From: UBA1368 sp964563125
Lineage (GTDB): Bacteria; Bacillota; Syntrophomonadia; Syntrophomonadales; Syntrophomonadaceae
Assembly (NCBI GenBank): GCA_964563125.1
Contig: CAZLVY010000009.1
Location: 1-49,599, forward strand
Direction: 5' to 3'
DNA length: 49,599 nucleotides
In this document: piece after piece, positions 16,663 through 25,484 of the stretch
How the letters are laid out: each line of letters starts with the position of its first letter
Numbering within the stretch: the stretch's first letter is position 1
Translations under genes and position numbers: made by a program
Notes under the pieces: model-generated
What the model was told of the DNA's origin: nothing
Databases searched by the model: none
Seen by the model: the letters and a program-made list of their open reading frames with translations, nothing else

Positions 16663-18006
16663 ATGTATGAATTTCCATTCTTATTAGCAACTTTACTGGT
16701 ACCCTTGCTGGGAGCAGTAATAATAATGTGCCTGCCCGCGGATCGGCACAAAGAGACAAAATATATTGCCGCAGTTTCTACCGGCATAAGTCTGGCTTTA
16801 TCTCTAATGATAGCTTTTGGTTATGATAAAAACCTGGGTGGTATGCAGTTCGTTCAGAGTATACCCTGGATAAAAGACCTGGGTGTAAGTTTTGCTCTGG
16901 GAGTAGATGGTATAAGCATTCCTATGCTCCTTTTAACTACTTTAATAGGTTTTAGTGCGATATATGCCTCCTGGAACATCGCCAGCCGGGTAAAAGAATT
17001 CTTCGTTCTGCTGCTGATTTTAATTGCAGGAGTTATGGGAACTTTTATAACTACGGATTTATTTATCTTTCTACTCTTCTATGAAGTAGTAGTAATTCCT
17101 ATTTATTTGTTAGTTATTATGTTCGGCAGTACCAAGCGGGTAACTAAAGAATACGCCGGTATGAAATTAACTATATATCTCTTGATCGGAAGTGCTTTTC
17201 TCTTAGCGGCAGTTATTGCTCTGTTTATTAAAGCCCAGGCTATCAGCGGAGTTGCCAGTATGGATATGGCNNNNNNNNNNNNNNNNNNNNNNNNNNNNNN
17301 NNNNNNNNNNNNNNNNNNNNNNNNNNNNNNNNNNNNNNNNNNNNNNNNNNNNNNNNNNNNNNNNNNNNNNAATATTGTTTATGCGGCTTTTATATGTTTG
17401 AGCCAGAAGGATTTGAAGTACATCGTAGGTTATTCCAGTGTCAGTCATATGGGTTACGTATTGATTGGTATTGCAGCTTTGAACATTGTCAGTTTAAATG
17501 GGGCTATTATTATGATGTTTGCCCATGGAGTAATGTCGGCCTTATTCTTTTCTATGATAGGTAATCTTTATGAAAAGAGTCATACCCGCAATATTGATGA
17601 TTTCGGCGGGTTGGCCCACCAGATGCCCAAACTGGCAGCTGGTTTTATGATTGCCGGACTAGCTTCATTAGGTCTGCCGGGTATGGTTAACTTTATTGGC
17701 GAATTTACCATATTTGTTGGAGCTTTCAGTTCCTTCAAGGTTATTACCACTTTAGCCATAACCGGAATTGTTTTTACCGCTCTTTATATACTAAGGACAT
17801 TAGGCACCATGCTCTTTGGACCGCGTAATGAAAAATGGGATCATCTGCAGGATTTAAAAGGAACCGAAATGGTGCCGCTGCTGGTTCTGGGTATAGCAAT
17901 ATTTGCCGGTGGTTTCTTCCCGTTTACATTAATGGATTTCATTAATGGCGGGGTAGGGGAACTGGTTCAGCAAATAGGACTTCTGAAAATAGGAGGGTTG
18001 TTCTAA
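16663..18006 (+). CDS. nuoM: NADH-quinone oxidoreductase subunit M (interrupted by assembly gap)
   Basis: This is an antiporter-like proton-pumping subunit. The 5' part shows GVDGISIPMLLLTTL and FYEVVVIPIYLL. The 3' part shows LSQKDLKYIVGYSSVSHMGY and GLPGMVNFIGEF. A 100-N gap replaces the middle, including the hallmark PLHTWLPDAHxxAPTxGS region. As given, the product would be 447 positions with 34 unknown. Family members are about 490-520 aa, so the true gap is probably some 200 nt longer than shown. The reading frame is kept across the N run only by chance of the gap size. It overlaps nuoN by one base (TAATG). Confidence 0.9.
   Translation: MYEFPFLLATLLVPLLGAVIIMCLPADRHKETKYIAAVSTGISLALSLMIAFGYDKNLGGMQFVQSIPWIKDLGVSFALGVDGISIPMLLLTTLIGFSAIYASWNIASRVKEFFVLLLILIAGVMGTFITTDLFIFLLFYEVVVIPIYLLVIMFGSTKRVTKEYAGMKLTIYLLIGSAFLLAAVIALFIKAQAISGVASMDMXXXXXXXXXXXXXXXXXXXXXXXXXXXXXXXXXXNIVYAAFICLSQKDLKYIVGYSSVSHMGYVLIGIAALNIVSLNGAIIMMFAHGVMSALFFSMIGNLYEKSHTRNIDDFGGLAHQMPKLAAGFMIAGLASLGLPGMVNFIGEFTIFVGAFSSFKVITTLAITGIVFTALYILRTLGTMLFGPRNEKWDHLQDLKGTEMVPLLVLGIAIFAGGFFPFTLMDFINGGVGELVQQIGLLKIGGLF
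17271..17370. other. Assembly gap of 100 N inside nuoM
   Basis: Exactly 100 N is the usual placeholder for a gap of unknown length. The flanking sequence belongs to the same gene, nuoM, on both sides. Confidence 0.99.
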
Positions 18007-19421
18007 TGGACTTATCATTGCTGCTAATTGAAATCCTGGTTGCACTTTTGGGCTTGATAGTCCTTATGAGCGGCCTTATTTTACCGGTTCGGCATAATAA
18101 TATTGTCAGCGGCCTGGCCTTCTGGGGCATGCTGTTGATACTGGTCTATAGTTTATTCGGTTTACCTCAACAAACTACTCTTTTTAATGGCATCTATCAG
18201 GTAGATATGTTTGGCCATTATTTTAAAATACTCTTTTTAGCCGCGGCAGTTCTGATAATGTTGATGTCGGGCCGCTACATGGAGAGATTTGCCAAAAAGA
18301 GTGAATTCTACGGCTTGATGATATTTGCAACTCTGGGCATGATGCTCATGGCTTCAGCCGGTGAATTTATTACTCTATATATCGGTTTGGAGCTAATGAC
18401 TATAAGCTTTTATATCCTTACTGCTTATCTGCTGAAAGATAAATTGTCAGGAGAAGCGGGACTTAAGTATTTGATACTGGGTGCCCTTTCCTCAGCTATA
18501 CTGCTATTTGGGATAAGTCTGGTCTATGCCTTAAGCGGCACGATAACATATGCAGCAATTGGGGCGGCAATGTCTAATCAGCCTGCTATGATAGCCGGTC
18601 TGGTTTTAATAATAGCCGGTTTTGCTTTCAAAATATCAGTGGTACCTTTCCATATGTGGACACCTGATATTTATCAGGGGGCGCCTATCCCCATTACTAC
18701 CTATCTGTCAGTTGGGTCTAAAGCGGCTGGTTTTGCGGCATTAGTACGGGTGCTTATGACAGCGGTTAATCCGGGTGAATTATCGTTTGATTGGAACATG
18801 TTGCTGGCAGTCTTGGCGGCAGTCACTATCTTAGCCGGAAATTTAATAGCTCTGGTGCAGAAGGATGTAAAAAGACTGCTGGCTTACTCTAGTATTGCTC
18901 AGGCAGGTTATATTTTAGTGGGTGTAGTTGCCGCCAATACTTACGGTCTTAAAGGTGTTTTATTTTATGCTATGATATATGTTTTTGCCAATGTCGGAGC
19001 TTTTGCAGTTGCTACAGCAGTAGAAACAGATACTGGCAAAACCAGTATTGAAGCCTTTGCCGGTCTTAGTAAACGTTCTCCTATGCTGTCTGCCATTATG
19101 AGTATTTGTATGCTGTCACTGGCAGGGATTCCACCTATGGCTGGTTTTGCCGGTAAATTCTACCTGTTTTCCGGTGCCATACAATCAGGCTACTTATGGT
19201 TGGCTTTAATAGGTTTAATCATGAGTATGGTGTCTGTATATTATTATCTGGGTGTGGCAAAAGTAATGTATATCGGGGAAAATGAAAGTGAATTACCAGT
19301 CAAAACAGGCAGCGGCGGAATTATAGCTTTATGGGTATGTGTTATTGCTACCATAGCCATTGGCATTTATCCCGGTCCTTTGTCTGAATTGGCAGGACAT
19401 GCAATCCGGGCAATTATGTAA
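18006..19421 (+). CDS. nuoN: NADH-quinone oxidoreductase subunit N
   Basis: This third antiporter-like pumping subunit is 471 aa and the last gene of the operon. Motifs are YIGLELMTISFYILTAYL, KISVVPFHMWTPDIYQGAP, VQKDVKRLLAYSSIAQAGYI and GIPPMAGFAGKFYLF. It starts in a TAATG overlap with nuoM. An intrinsic terminator follows 27 nt after its stop, marking the operon end without any nuoE, nuoF or nuoG. Confidence 0.94.
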   Translation: MDLSLLLIEILVALLGLIVLMSGLILPVRHNNIVSGLAFWGMLLILVYSLFGLPQQTTLFNGIYQVDMFGHYFKILFLAAAVLIMLMSGRYMERFAKKSEFYGLMIFATLGMMLMASAGEFITLYIGLELMTISFYILTAYLLKDKLSGEAGLKYLILGALSSAILLFGISLVYALSGTITYAAIGAAMSNQPAMIAGLVLIIAGFAFKISVVPFHMWTPDIYQGAPIPITTYLSVGSKAAGFAALVRVLMTAVNPGELSFDWNMLLAVLAAVTILAGNLIALVQKDVKRLLAYSSIAQAGYILVGVVAANTYGLKGVLFYAMIYVFANVGAFAVATAVETDTGKTSIEAFAGLSKRSPMLSAIMSICMLSLAGIPPMAGFAGKFYLFSGAIQSGYLWLALIGLIMSMVSVYYYLGVAKVMYIGENESELPVKTGSGGIIALWVCVIATIAIGIYPGPLSELAGHAIRAIM

Positions 19422-19448
19422 TGCGAAAATATTAATAACAGTATCTAA

Positions 19449-19475
19449 AGACTGTCCCGACAGGGATGGTCTTTT
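19449..19475 (+). terminator. Terminator of the nuo operon
   Basis: A 10-bp stem with two G-U pairs (19449-19458 with 19463-19472, loop GACA) is followed by a short T-run ending at 19475. Confidence 0.65.
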
Positions 19476-19499
19476 AGCTTACTTATTAAGGTATTTATC

Positions 19500-19508
19500 T
19501 GTTATAAT
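19500..19508 (+). promoter_or_regulatory. Extended -10 promoter for UPF0182 gene
   Basis: TGTTATAAT (19500-19508) matches TGnTATAAT exactly. No good -35 is visible. It lies between the nuo terminator and the UPF0182 gene, leaving a leader of about 110 nt. Confidence 0.5.
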
Positions 19509-19623
19509 TATTTTATGTCCAAAATAAAAAAGCATTAATCAGAAAGAATACTCTAAACAACGGGTTTGGATAGGCCCTGAGCAGGGAAGGGTAAAAAAAT
19601 CAAGAAGACAGAGGAGGCTTTTA

Positions 19624-22380
19624 ATGTCTAATTATTCGAGCACTGTAAAATTAATAGTACTTTTTTTGGTACTTGGTGCCATTTCACTGGTAGCTAATAT
19701 GTACATTGATTGGTTATGGTTCCAATCAGTCAGTTTTCAGGAGGTATTTTCGACTATCTTAATAAACAAGATAGGTTTATACGCAGTTATTTTCGTAATA
19801 ACATTGGGTTTGTTTTATATTAACTTATGGTTGACCAAGAGAAATGTTAATGATGAACAACCTCGCATGCAAACCGATGACGGGAGGGACATCATCTATC
19901 TGGATCAGCCTGAACCGCCCTGGAAAGAATTATTTACGGGTAAAACAGCTAATTATATATTTTTAGCCATTTCAGTCTTCGCTGCCTTTATGGTAAGTTC
20001 AGTAGCAGCTGATAATTGGCTGGTAGTTCAGCAGTTTATTAACCGGGTTGCTGTTGGTACGGTTGATCCGATATTTAATAAAGATCTGGGCTTTTACTTT
20101 TTTAATTTGACCTTCTACCAGTTTATTTATTCAACATTAATGATGTTGTTAGTACTATTATTACTGGCTACGGCCTTGATATATCTGTCAAATACTACCA
20201 CTCAGATTATCTATGGCGATTGGAAGAAGTTTTCCTTTGCCAAAGGTCATTTAGCAGTATTAGTTGCAGCTATATTTGGTTTAAAAGCCTGGGGATACAG
20301 CTTGAATGCCTATGAACTGCTTTTTTCGCCAACTGGAATAGTCTATGGTGCAACTTACACTGATATCTATGCCCGTTTGCTGTCATACAAAGTGATGTTG
20401 ACTTTATCAATAATTGTTGCTCTGGTAATCATTATAACTATTGCTATCAAGAAACTTAAACTAATATATTTAAGTGTTGGAGCATGGATAGTGGTTACTA
20501 TTTTACTGGGCACTATTTATCCCTCATTACTGCAAAGTCTGGTTGTTCAGCCCAACGAATTCAACAAAGAGCGTCCTTATCTGGAGTACGCCATAGAATT
20601 TACCAGGCAGGCATATGGACTGGATAAAGCTGAGAGCATAGCCCGTACGGTTGATTTGAATTTGAATATTAATGATACAAAACATGACAGTACTATAAAA
20701 AATATTCGCCTGTGGGACTGGCAGCCTTCAAAAACCACTTATAAAAACTTGCAGCAACTAAGAAGTTATTACGTTTTTAATGATGTAGATATTGATAGAT
20801 ATACAATAGATGGTGAATATCGCCAGGTAATGCTGTCGGCCCGTGAAATTGACCAGTCAGAATTACCTGCTCAGGCTAAAACCTGGATAAACCAAAGATT
20901 AATGTATACCCATGGTTATGGAGTAGTAGTAAGTCCGGTTACAGAGATTACTACTGAAGGTTTCCCTGAGTTTTATATTAAAGATGTTCCGCCGCAATTT
21001 TCCACCGATTTAAAAATCAGCCGACCGGAAATATATTTTGGGGAAAAAACCGATGAATATGTTATCGTTAATACCGCTCAGAAGGAGTTTGACTACCCCA
21101 TGGGCGATCAAAATGTATTTTCCACTTATGAAGGCAAAGATGGTGTAGAAATTAATTCACTGCAGCGCAAGCTTATGCTTTCCTGGATTTTAAAGGATTA
21201 TAAAATGCTGTTATCATCAGACATTAATAATGATAGTCAGGTGTTAATGAATAGGAATGTTGTTCAGCGTATCGAAAAGATTGCTCCCTATTTAGCCTTT
21301 GATGGTGACCCATATCTGGTTATCAGTGAAGAAGGAAAACTGTTCTGGATGCTGGATGCTTATACCTATACCGATAAATATCCTTATTCACAGCCTTTTG
21401 ACGGTTATAAAAATAATTATTTACGTAACTCGGTTAAAATAACTACCGATGCCTATTCAGGCGAAGTTAATTTTTATATTGCAGACAGCAATGACCCTAT
21501 AATTAAGACGCTCAGCAAAATATTCCCCGAACTTTATAAACCAATTGACGAGATGCCGGAAGATTTGAAAAAGCATATTAGATATCCCGTCGATATGTTT
21601 ATGATTCAAGCCGAAATGTATACTACTTTCCATATGAATGATCCCTGGGTATTTTATAATAAAGAAGATCCGTGGATTATACCTAATGAAATTGTAGATG
21701 ATAAGCAGCAAAAAATGGAACCGTACTATATTAACATGACTCTTCAAGGTGAAGAAGATCCAGAATTCGTCCTGATGATGCCTTTTTCACCAAAGAGCAG
21801 ACCAAATATGATTGCCTGGATGGGGGCAAGGATGGATGGAGATAATTATGGTAAAATGATGGTTTATAATTTCCCCAAACAGGAAACCATCTACGGTCCT
21901 GAACAGGTTGAGTCCAGAATAAACCAAAATACATCCATTGCTCAGCAGCTTACTTTATGGGATCAACGGGGAGTCAGGGTATACCGGGGTAATCTGCTGG
22001 TAATTCCGGTTGATAATTCGGTACTTTATATTGAACCAATTTATTTGCAGGCTGATAATAGCAAACTACCGGAATTAAAACGAGTAATTGCTGGATTTGG
22101 CGAAAAACTGGTGATGGAACCAACTCTTGATCAAGCCTTATTGAAGTTGTTTGGAGAAGGCACTGCCCCCACTGCGCCAACAGAACCGGATGATACTGGT
22201 GATGATGTAACCGGAGAGTCACCCGTTCAAGGTACAATTCAAGAATTGGCACAGCAGGCCAGAGATTTATATGATAATGCTCAACAACAACTAAAAGAAG
22301 GAAATTGGGCAGGTTATGGCGAAAGCATCCAAAAACTTAATGAAACAATAAGTGAACTGGAAAAAATAACTGCAGAATAA
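19624..22380 (+). CDS. UPF0182 family large membrane protein
   Basis: This 918-aa protein is of the usual UPF0182 length. The first 290 residues carry about seven hydrophobic membrane helices (for example IVLFLVLGAISLVANMYIDW near the start). A large extracytoplasmic region follows, with many conserved family stretches such as GYGVVVSPVTEITTEGFPEF and DQRGVRVYRGNLLVIPV. Near the C-terminus is an acidic Thr/Pro/Asp linker and a final helical segment (ELAQQARDLYDNAQQQLKEG). A strong GAGGAGG precedes the ATG. The family's function is unknown. It stands as its own unit between two terminators, so co-location with nuo need not mean shared function. Confidence 0.9.
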   Translation: MSNYSSTVKLIVLFLVLGAISLVANMYIDWLWFQSVSFQEVFSTILINKIGLYAVIFVITLGLFYINLWLTKRNVNDEQPRMQTDDGRDIIYLDQPEPPWKELFTGKTANYIFLAISVFAAFMVSSVAADNWLVVQQFINRVAVGTVDPIFNKDLGFYFFNLTFYQFIYSTLMMLLVLLLLATALIYLSNTTTQIIYGDWKKFSFAKGHLAVLVAAIFGLKAWGYSLNAYELLFSPTGIVYGATYTDIYARLLSYKVMLTLSIIVALVIIITIAIKKLKLIYLSVGAWIVVTILLGTIYPSLLQSLVVQPNEFNKERPYLEYAIEFTRQAYGLDKAESIARTVDLNLNINDTKHDSTIKNIRLWDWQPSKTTYKNLQQLRSYYVFNDVDIDRYTIDGEYRQVMLSAREIDQSELPAQAKTWINQRLMYTHGYGVVVSPVTEITTEGFPEFYIKDVPPQFSTDLKISRPEIYFGEKTDEYVIVNTAQKEFDYPMGDQNVFSTYEGKDGVEINSLQRKLMLSWILKDYKMLLSSDINNDSQVLMNRNVVQRIEKIAPYLAFDGDPYLVISEEGKLFWMLDAYTYTDKYPYSQPFDGYKNNYLRNSVKITTDAYSGEVNFYIADSNDPIIKTLSKIFPELYKPIDEMPEDLKKHIRYPVDMFMIQAEMYTTFHMNDPWVFYNKEDPWIIPNEIVDDKQQKMEPYYINMTLQGEEDPEFVLMMPFSPKSRPNMIAWMGARMDGDNYGKMMVYNFPKQETIYGPEQVESRINQNTSIAQQLTLWDQRGVRVYRGNLLVIPVDNSVLYIEPIYLQADNSKLPELKRVIAGFGEKLVMEPTLDQALLKLFGEGTAPTAPTEPDDTGDDVTGESPVQGTIQELAQQARDLYDNAQQQLKEGNWAGYGESIQKLNETISELEKITAE

Positions 22381-22406
22381 GACAAACTAAGATATATTAT
22401 TAAATT

Positions 22407-22442
22407 AAACCCCGGAAAAGATACCAGTTTATTCCGGGGTTT
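22407..22442 (+). terminator. Terminator after UPF0182 gene
   Basis: AAACCCCGGAA (22407-22417) pairs perfectly with TTCCGGGGTTT (22432-22442). The T tract is short, and A-residues on the other side make it potentially bidirectional. Confidence 0.7.
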
Positions 22443-22464
22443 ATCTATTGGGGGGAGTTAAGTA

Positions 22465-23364
22465 ATGCTATTACCAATTAGTGATAATATTAATTTAGTA
22501 TTGAGTGAGAACGGTTTTACCTTTTGCAATTGTCTCTACATAAATGATGATGTTAAAGCAATTATTGACACCGGCGCTGATGAAAAATCTTTGCAGGAAA
22601 TACATCCTGACAGTGTTGATAAGGTAATAAATACACACCATCACATTGATCACACCAGAGGCAACAAATATTTCCCTAATGCCAGGATATCGATTCATGA
22701 GTACGATGCTGAAGCGCTTATCGATGCTGCAGCATTTGAACATTATAATTCTTTTGACATGTGGGATAATTTGATGCCGGGTTATGATTACGTGGAGACA
22801 GCCAGAAGCATAGGGCTTGGAGAAGAGCAATTTGCCGATATCTGGAGAATAGATAATACTTTTACTGATGGTGAAACAATTAATCTGGGCAAAAATTCTA
22901 TACAGGTTATTCATACGCCAGGGCATTCCAAGGGACATTGTTCCTTCTGGTTTCCCGACCAGGATTTCCTTTTTTGCGGCGATATTTGTCTTACTCAGGC
23001 AGGCCCCTGGTATGGAGAAATATTTTCAAATCCAACCGATATGATTAAATCAATTGATAAGCTTATTGATATAAAACCGGCTAGAATAGCTTCATGCCAC
23101 ATTAAAAAAGTATGTACTGATAGTGTGGAAAGATTGACGGAATTTAGAGACCGTATTTACAAGCGTGAGGAGAGAATTTATAAATTTCTTAAGATAAATG
23201 AAGCAGATGTTGATAAGATTGCTGAACAAAAACTTATTTACCGCCAGCATCCCAGTCCTTTTGTCTTGTTTTGGGAGAAACTAATGATAATAAAACATCT
23301 CGATCATTTATCAGAAATCGGTAGAGTTGAAGAACTCGAGGAAGGCATTTACAGAGCAAAATAA
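22465..23364 (+). CDS. MBL-fold metallo-hydrolase
   Basis: This 299-aa cytoplasmic hydrolase has the metallo-beta-lactamase fold. Metal ligands are visible: H58-x-H60-x-D62-H63 (THHHIDHTRGN), the second-shell HTPGHSKGH near 153, and the bridging Asp in FCGDICL near 172. A C-terminal His in SCHIKK is near 213. The last 80 residues are helical and resemble the C-terminal extension of glyoxalase-II-like members. GGGGGGAG precedes the ATG. The SGNH hydrolase follows after 19 nt, so the two are probably co-transcribed. Substrate unknown; a thioester such as a CoA or glutathione-like derivative is possible. Confidence 0.85.
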   Translation: MLLPISDNINLVLSENGFTFCNCLYINDDVKAIIDTGADEKSLQEIHPDSVDKVINTHHHIDHTRGNKYFPNARISIHEYDAEALIDAAAFEHYNSFDMWDNLMPGYDYVETARSIGLGEEQFADIWRIDNTFTDGETINLGKNSIQVIHTPGHSKGHCSFWFPDQDFLFCGDICLTQAGPWYGEIFSNPTDMIKSIDKLIDIKPARIASCHIKKVCTDSVERLTEFRDRIYKREERIYKFLKINEADVDKIAEQKLIYRQHPSPFVLFWEKLMIIKHLDHLSEIGRVEELEEGIYRAK

Positions 23365-23383
23365 TTTCGGAGGACAGTTTTAA

Positions 23384-23932
23384 ATGATGCAAATCAAAGT
23401 AGTATGTTTAGGGGACAGCATTACTTATGGTTTTCCCTACGGACCTGAAGCTTCATGGGTAACTATGTTAAATAGGAATGTAGAAGGCGAGTTCATAAAT
23501 AAAGGTATCAATGGAAATACAACCAGTGATATGCTTAATCGTTTTGAGCGGGCGGTTATTTACTATAAACCTACTCATCTGATATTAATGGGAGGCATCA
23601 ATGATGTAATATGCGGTGAGTCCTTAGATCGAATTAAATATAACCTAAAAACTATGGTTGAATGGGCAATGAAAGAAAATATTCAAATAATTATGGGAAT
23701 GCCAACCGCTATTGACATGCCAAGCGGGGAGAATATACTAAGAAAACTGCGCACCTGGATAAAACAGTTAGCCGATGAAAAAGGACTAAAAGTCATTCAC
23801 TTTGAAAGAGCTTTTTTTGATGAAAAAGGCTCTTTGCGACAGGAATTACTGCTTCCGGACGGAGGACATCCAAGTGAACGGGGATATCAGGAAATGTATA
23901 AACAAATAGACACAAATATTTTTAAAGCATAG
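23384..23932 (+). CDS. SGNH/GDSL-family hydrolase
   Basis: This 182-aa alpha/beta hydrolase of the SGNH superfamily acts as an esterase or lipase in known members. The four blocks are complete: the GDSIT nucleophile serine near residue 12, a Gly in INKGINGNTT, Asn in GGINDV, and the Asp-His pair in DGGHPSERG near the C-terminus. No signal peptide is present, so it is probably cytoplasmic. GGAGG lies 10 nt before ATG 23384; a second ATG follows directly. It overlaps the convergent PP-loop gene by 11 nt at its 3' end. Confidence 0.88.
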   Translation: MMQIKVVCLGDSITYGFPYGPEASWVTMLNRNVEGEFINKGINGNTTSDMLNRFERAVIYYKPTHLILMGGINDVICGESLDRIKYNLKTMVEWAMKENIQIIMGMPTAIDMPSGENILRKLRTWIKQLADEKGLKVIHFERAFFDEKGSLRQELLLPDGGHPSERGYQEMYKQIDTNIFKA

Positions 23933-24902
23933 CCGGAATATTATTAGGGTCTAATGGCTCTGCTTTAATAGCATAATTGATGCTGCCGTCAGATGAGTAT
24001 ATATTTACTGTAACACTATCCTGGTTTTTACCATCGCAATATCTGGCAACTATTGCAGAAACATATTCCAGATCAGGCTCTTTTGTACCAGCAGTTCTTA
24101 ATAATGCCAATGGACCAGGATAATCTCTGGCTTCTAATGATAAATCACCTGGCAAGGCAGCTTTTTGTAACTTCATGTTTTCTGCTTGATTTCTGCCGAT
24201 TATAAGTAAATTATCATCGATGCTGAAATGGCGTCCCCAACTAAGGATGCTAAGCTCAGCGGATTTGGCATCAGGTCTTATTGTCAATAGATACTTTAAC
24301 CTTTGTGAGTAATTAGCTTCGGTAAGCAGACATCCGCCTGCCGGAGAAGGATACTCTTTTATTTTAAATTCATCAGCCAGTTCCATCTGTCTTTTGCGGC
24401 TGCGCCCGCTGATATCAAGCAGCATGTCACGCTCTATCCAGCCTTCATTTTCAGGAATGGTAGGACCAAGCAGACGACCTGATAAAGGTCTGACAATTAA
24501 TCCTTTTTGTCCGGAAAGTTTATCTACCGCATTGAGTGCGGAACGATTTTGACTCATTGGTCTTTGTCCCAGTACCTCACCGGTTATTAAAAAGGAAGCA
24601 CCTATATCATCCATAATTTTGCGGGCATTTCTTAACATAAATGCGTGGCAATCGATACAAGGATTCATATTTTTACCAAAACCATAAACCGGGTTTTTTA
24701 ATACATTAATCAGGTAATCAGCACTTATATCAACGGTTAGTAGTTCAATATCCAAAGCTTTGGCAGCATCTAAAGTAGCTTGCCTGGCACCAAAAAAGGG
24801 AGTAACGAAATTTATCCCGGTAACGGTTATTCCTTGTTTTTGAATTAAACATACTGCCAATTGAGAATCCAGACCACCTGAAAACAGACTTACTGCTTTC
24901 AT
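23922..24902 (-). CDS. PP-loop ATPase fused to NFACT-R-like RNA-binding domain (MnmA/ThiI-like)
   Basis: This is a 326-aa probable tRNA or RNA thiolation-type enzyme. The N-terminal adenine-nucleotide alpha-hydrolase domain has the PP-loop SGGLDSQLAV at residues 7-16, followed by the conserved pair NPCIDCHAFM and a later PSPAGGCLLT cysteine, as in MnmA/TrmU-related proteins. The C-terminal 120 residues contain LLIIGRNQAENMKLQK and RDYPGPLALLRT. These resemble the NFACT-R domain (DUF814) of Rqc2/FbpA proteins, which binds RNA. ATG 24902 and TTG 24905 are both usable behind AAGGAG. It starts 7 nt after the DUF523 gene and is co-oriented. The exact target is unknown; sulfur insertion into tRNA is the best guess. 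Confidence 0.75.
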   Translation of the reverse strand: MKAVSLFSGGLDSQLAVCLIQKQGITVTGINFVTPFFGARQATLDAAKALDIELLTVDISADYLINVLKNPVYGFGKNMNPCIDCHAFMLRNARKIMDDIGASFLITGEVLGQRPMSQNRSALNAVDKLSGQKGLIVRPLSGRLLGPTIPENEGWIERDMLLDISGRSRKRQMELADEFKIKEYPSPAGGCLLTEANYSQRLKYLLTIRPDAKSAELSILSWGRHFSIDDNLLIIGRNQAENMKLQKAALPGDLSLEARDYPGPLALLRTAGTKEPDLEYVSAIVARYCDGKNQDSVTVNIYSSDGSINYAIKAEPLDPNNIPAML

Positions 24903-24909
24903 CAAGCTG

Positions 24910-25365
24910 TCACTCCTTCAATAAATAATCTTGATCATTTATAACTGTAATTCCATGCATTCGCAGCAATGCCGATGTTACACCATCACCACTTATTATG
25001 GCTGAGCTAAATGTGCCGTCATAAATCTTATCTGTTCCACATGAGGGACTGCGGCTTTTCAAAATTGCATAATCAACGCCCGCTTTTATAGCTTCTAACA
25101 GCGTCTTATAGGCACCTGCCAGGAAATAATCAGTTAAATCCCGGCCTTTAGTATCTATTACTCTGGCATAACCGGCAATTACATCTTTGCCAGTGCCGCC
25201 CTTAATCTCGCAGGCATCTCTGGGTACTGGCAAATTGCCGCTTGTTTCAGGACATATCAGGATACATTCTTCACTATCCATAAGTTCTTTTAAGCGCGGC
25301 TCAAAATTGTTACCGCCGTTATATTTACAGTTAACACCGCATAGGCAGGCACTTATCATTTTCAT
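24910..25365 (-). CDS. DUF523 family protein
   Basis: This small 151-aa DUF523 protein has conserved cysteines. The N-terminus reads ISACLCGVNCKYNGGNN. The middle has ILICPETSGNLPVPRDACEI, and AILKSRSPSCG follows later, giving a set of paired Cys residues suited to metal or redox/sulfur chemistry. It is upstream of, and nearly touching, the PP-loop gene, so the two probably act together in a sulfur or RNA-modification step (inference). DUF523 itself has no settled function. Confidence 0.82.
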   Translation of the reverse strand: MKMISACLCGVNCKYNGGNNFEPRLKELMDSEECILICPETSGNLPVPRDACEIKGGTGKDVIAGYARVIDTKGRDLTDYFLAGAYKTLLEAIKAGVDYAILKSRSPSCGTDKIYDGTFSSAIISGDGVTSALLRMHGITVINDQDYLLKE

Positions 25366-25444
25366 TGCAATAAATCCTTCATTTCAATTATTTAGCTTTT
25401 ATATTAATATTATGTCTCCATAATAGCAAACAACCAGATACTTT

Positions 25445-25452
25445 CATATTAT
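25445..25452 (+). promoter_or_regulatory. CATATTAT box upstream of first YheC/YheD gene
   Basis: CATATTAT begins 40 nt before the ATG. The same octamer begins 38 nt before the start of the third YheC/YheD gene (34197-34204). CATA is the core of sporulation sigma-E and sigma-K -10 elements, but no convincing -35 is seen here. Confidence 0.3.
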
Positions 25453-25484
25453 AAGATACATTAATTTATTAATGGAGATATTGC

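Noticed and set aside
19567..19584. Sigma-54-like site before the UPF0182 gene
   Set aside because: GG to GC spacing is 11 nt and the consensus bases around are poor.
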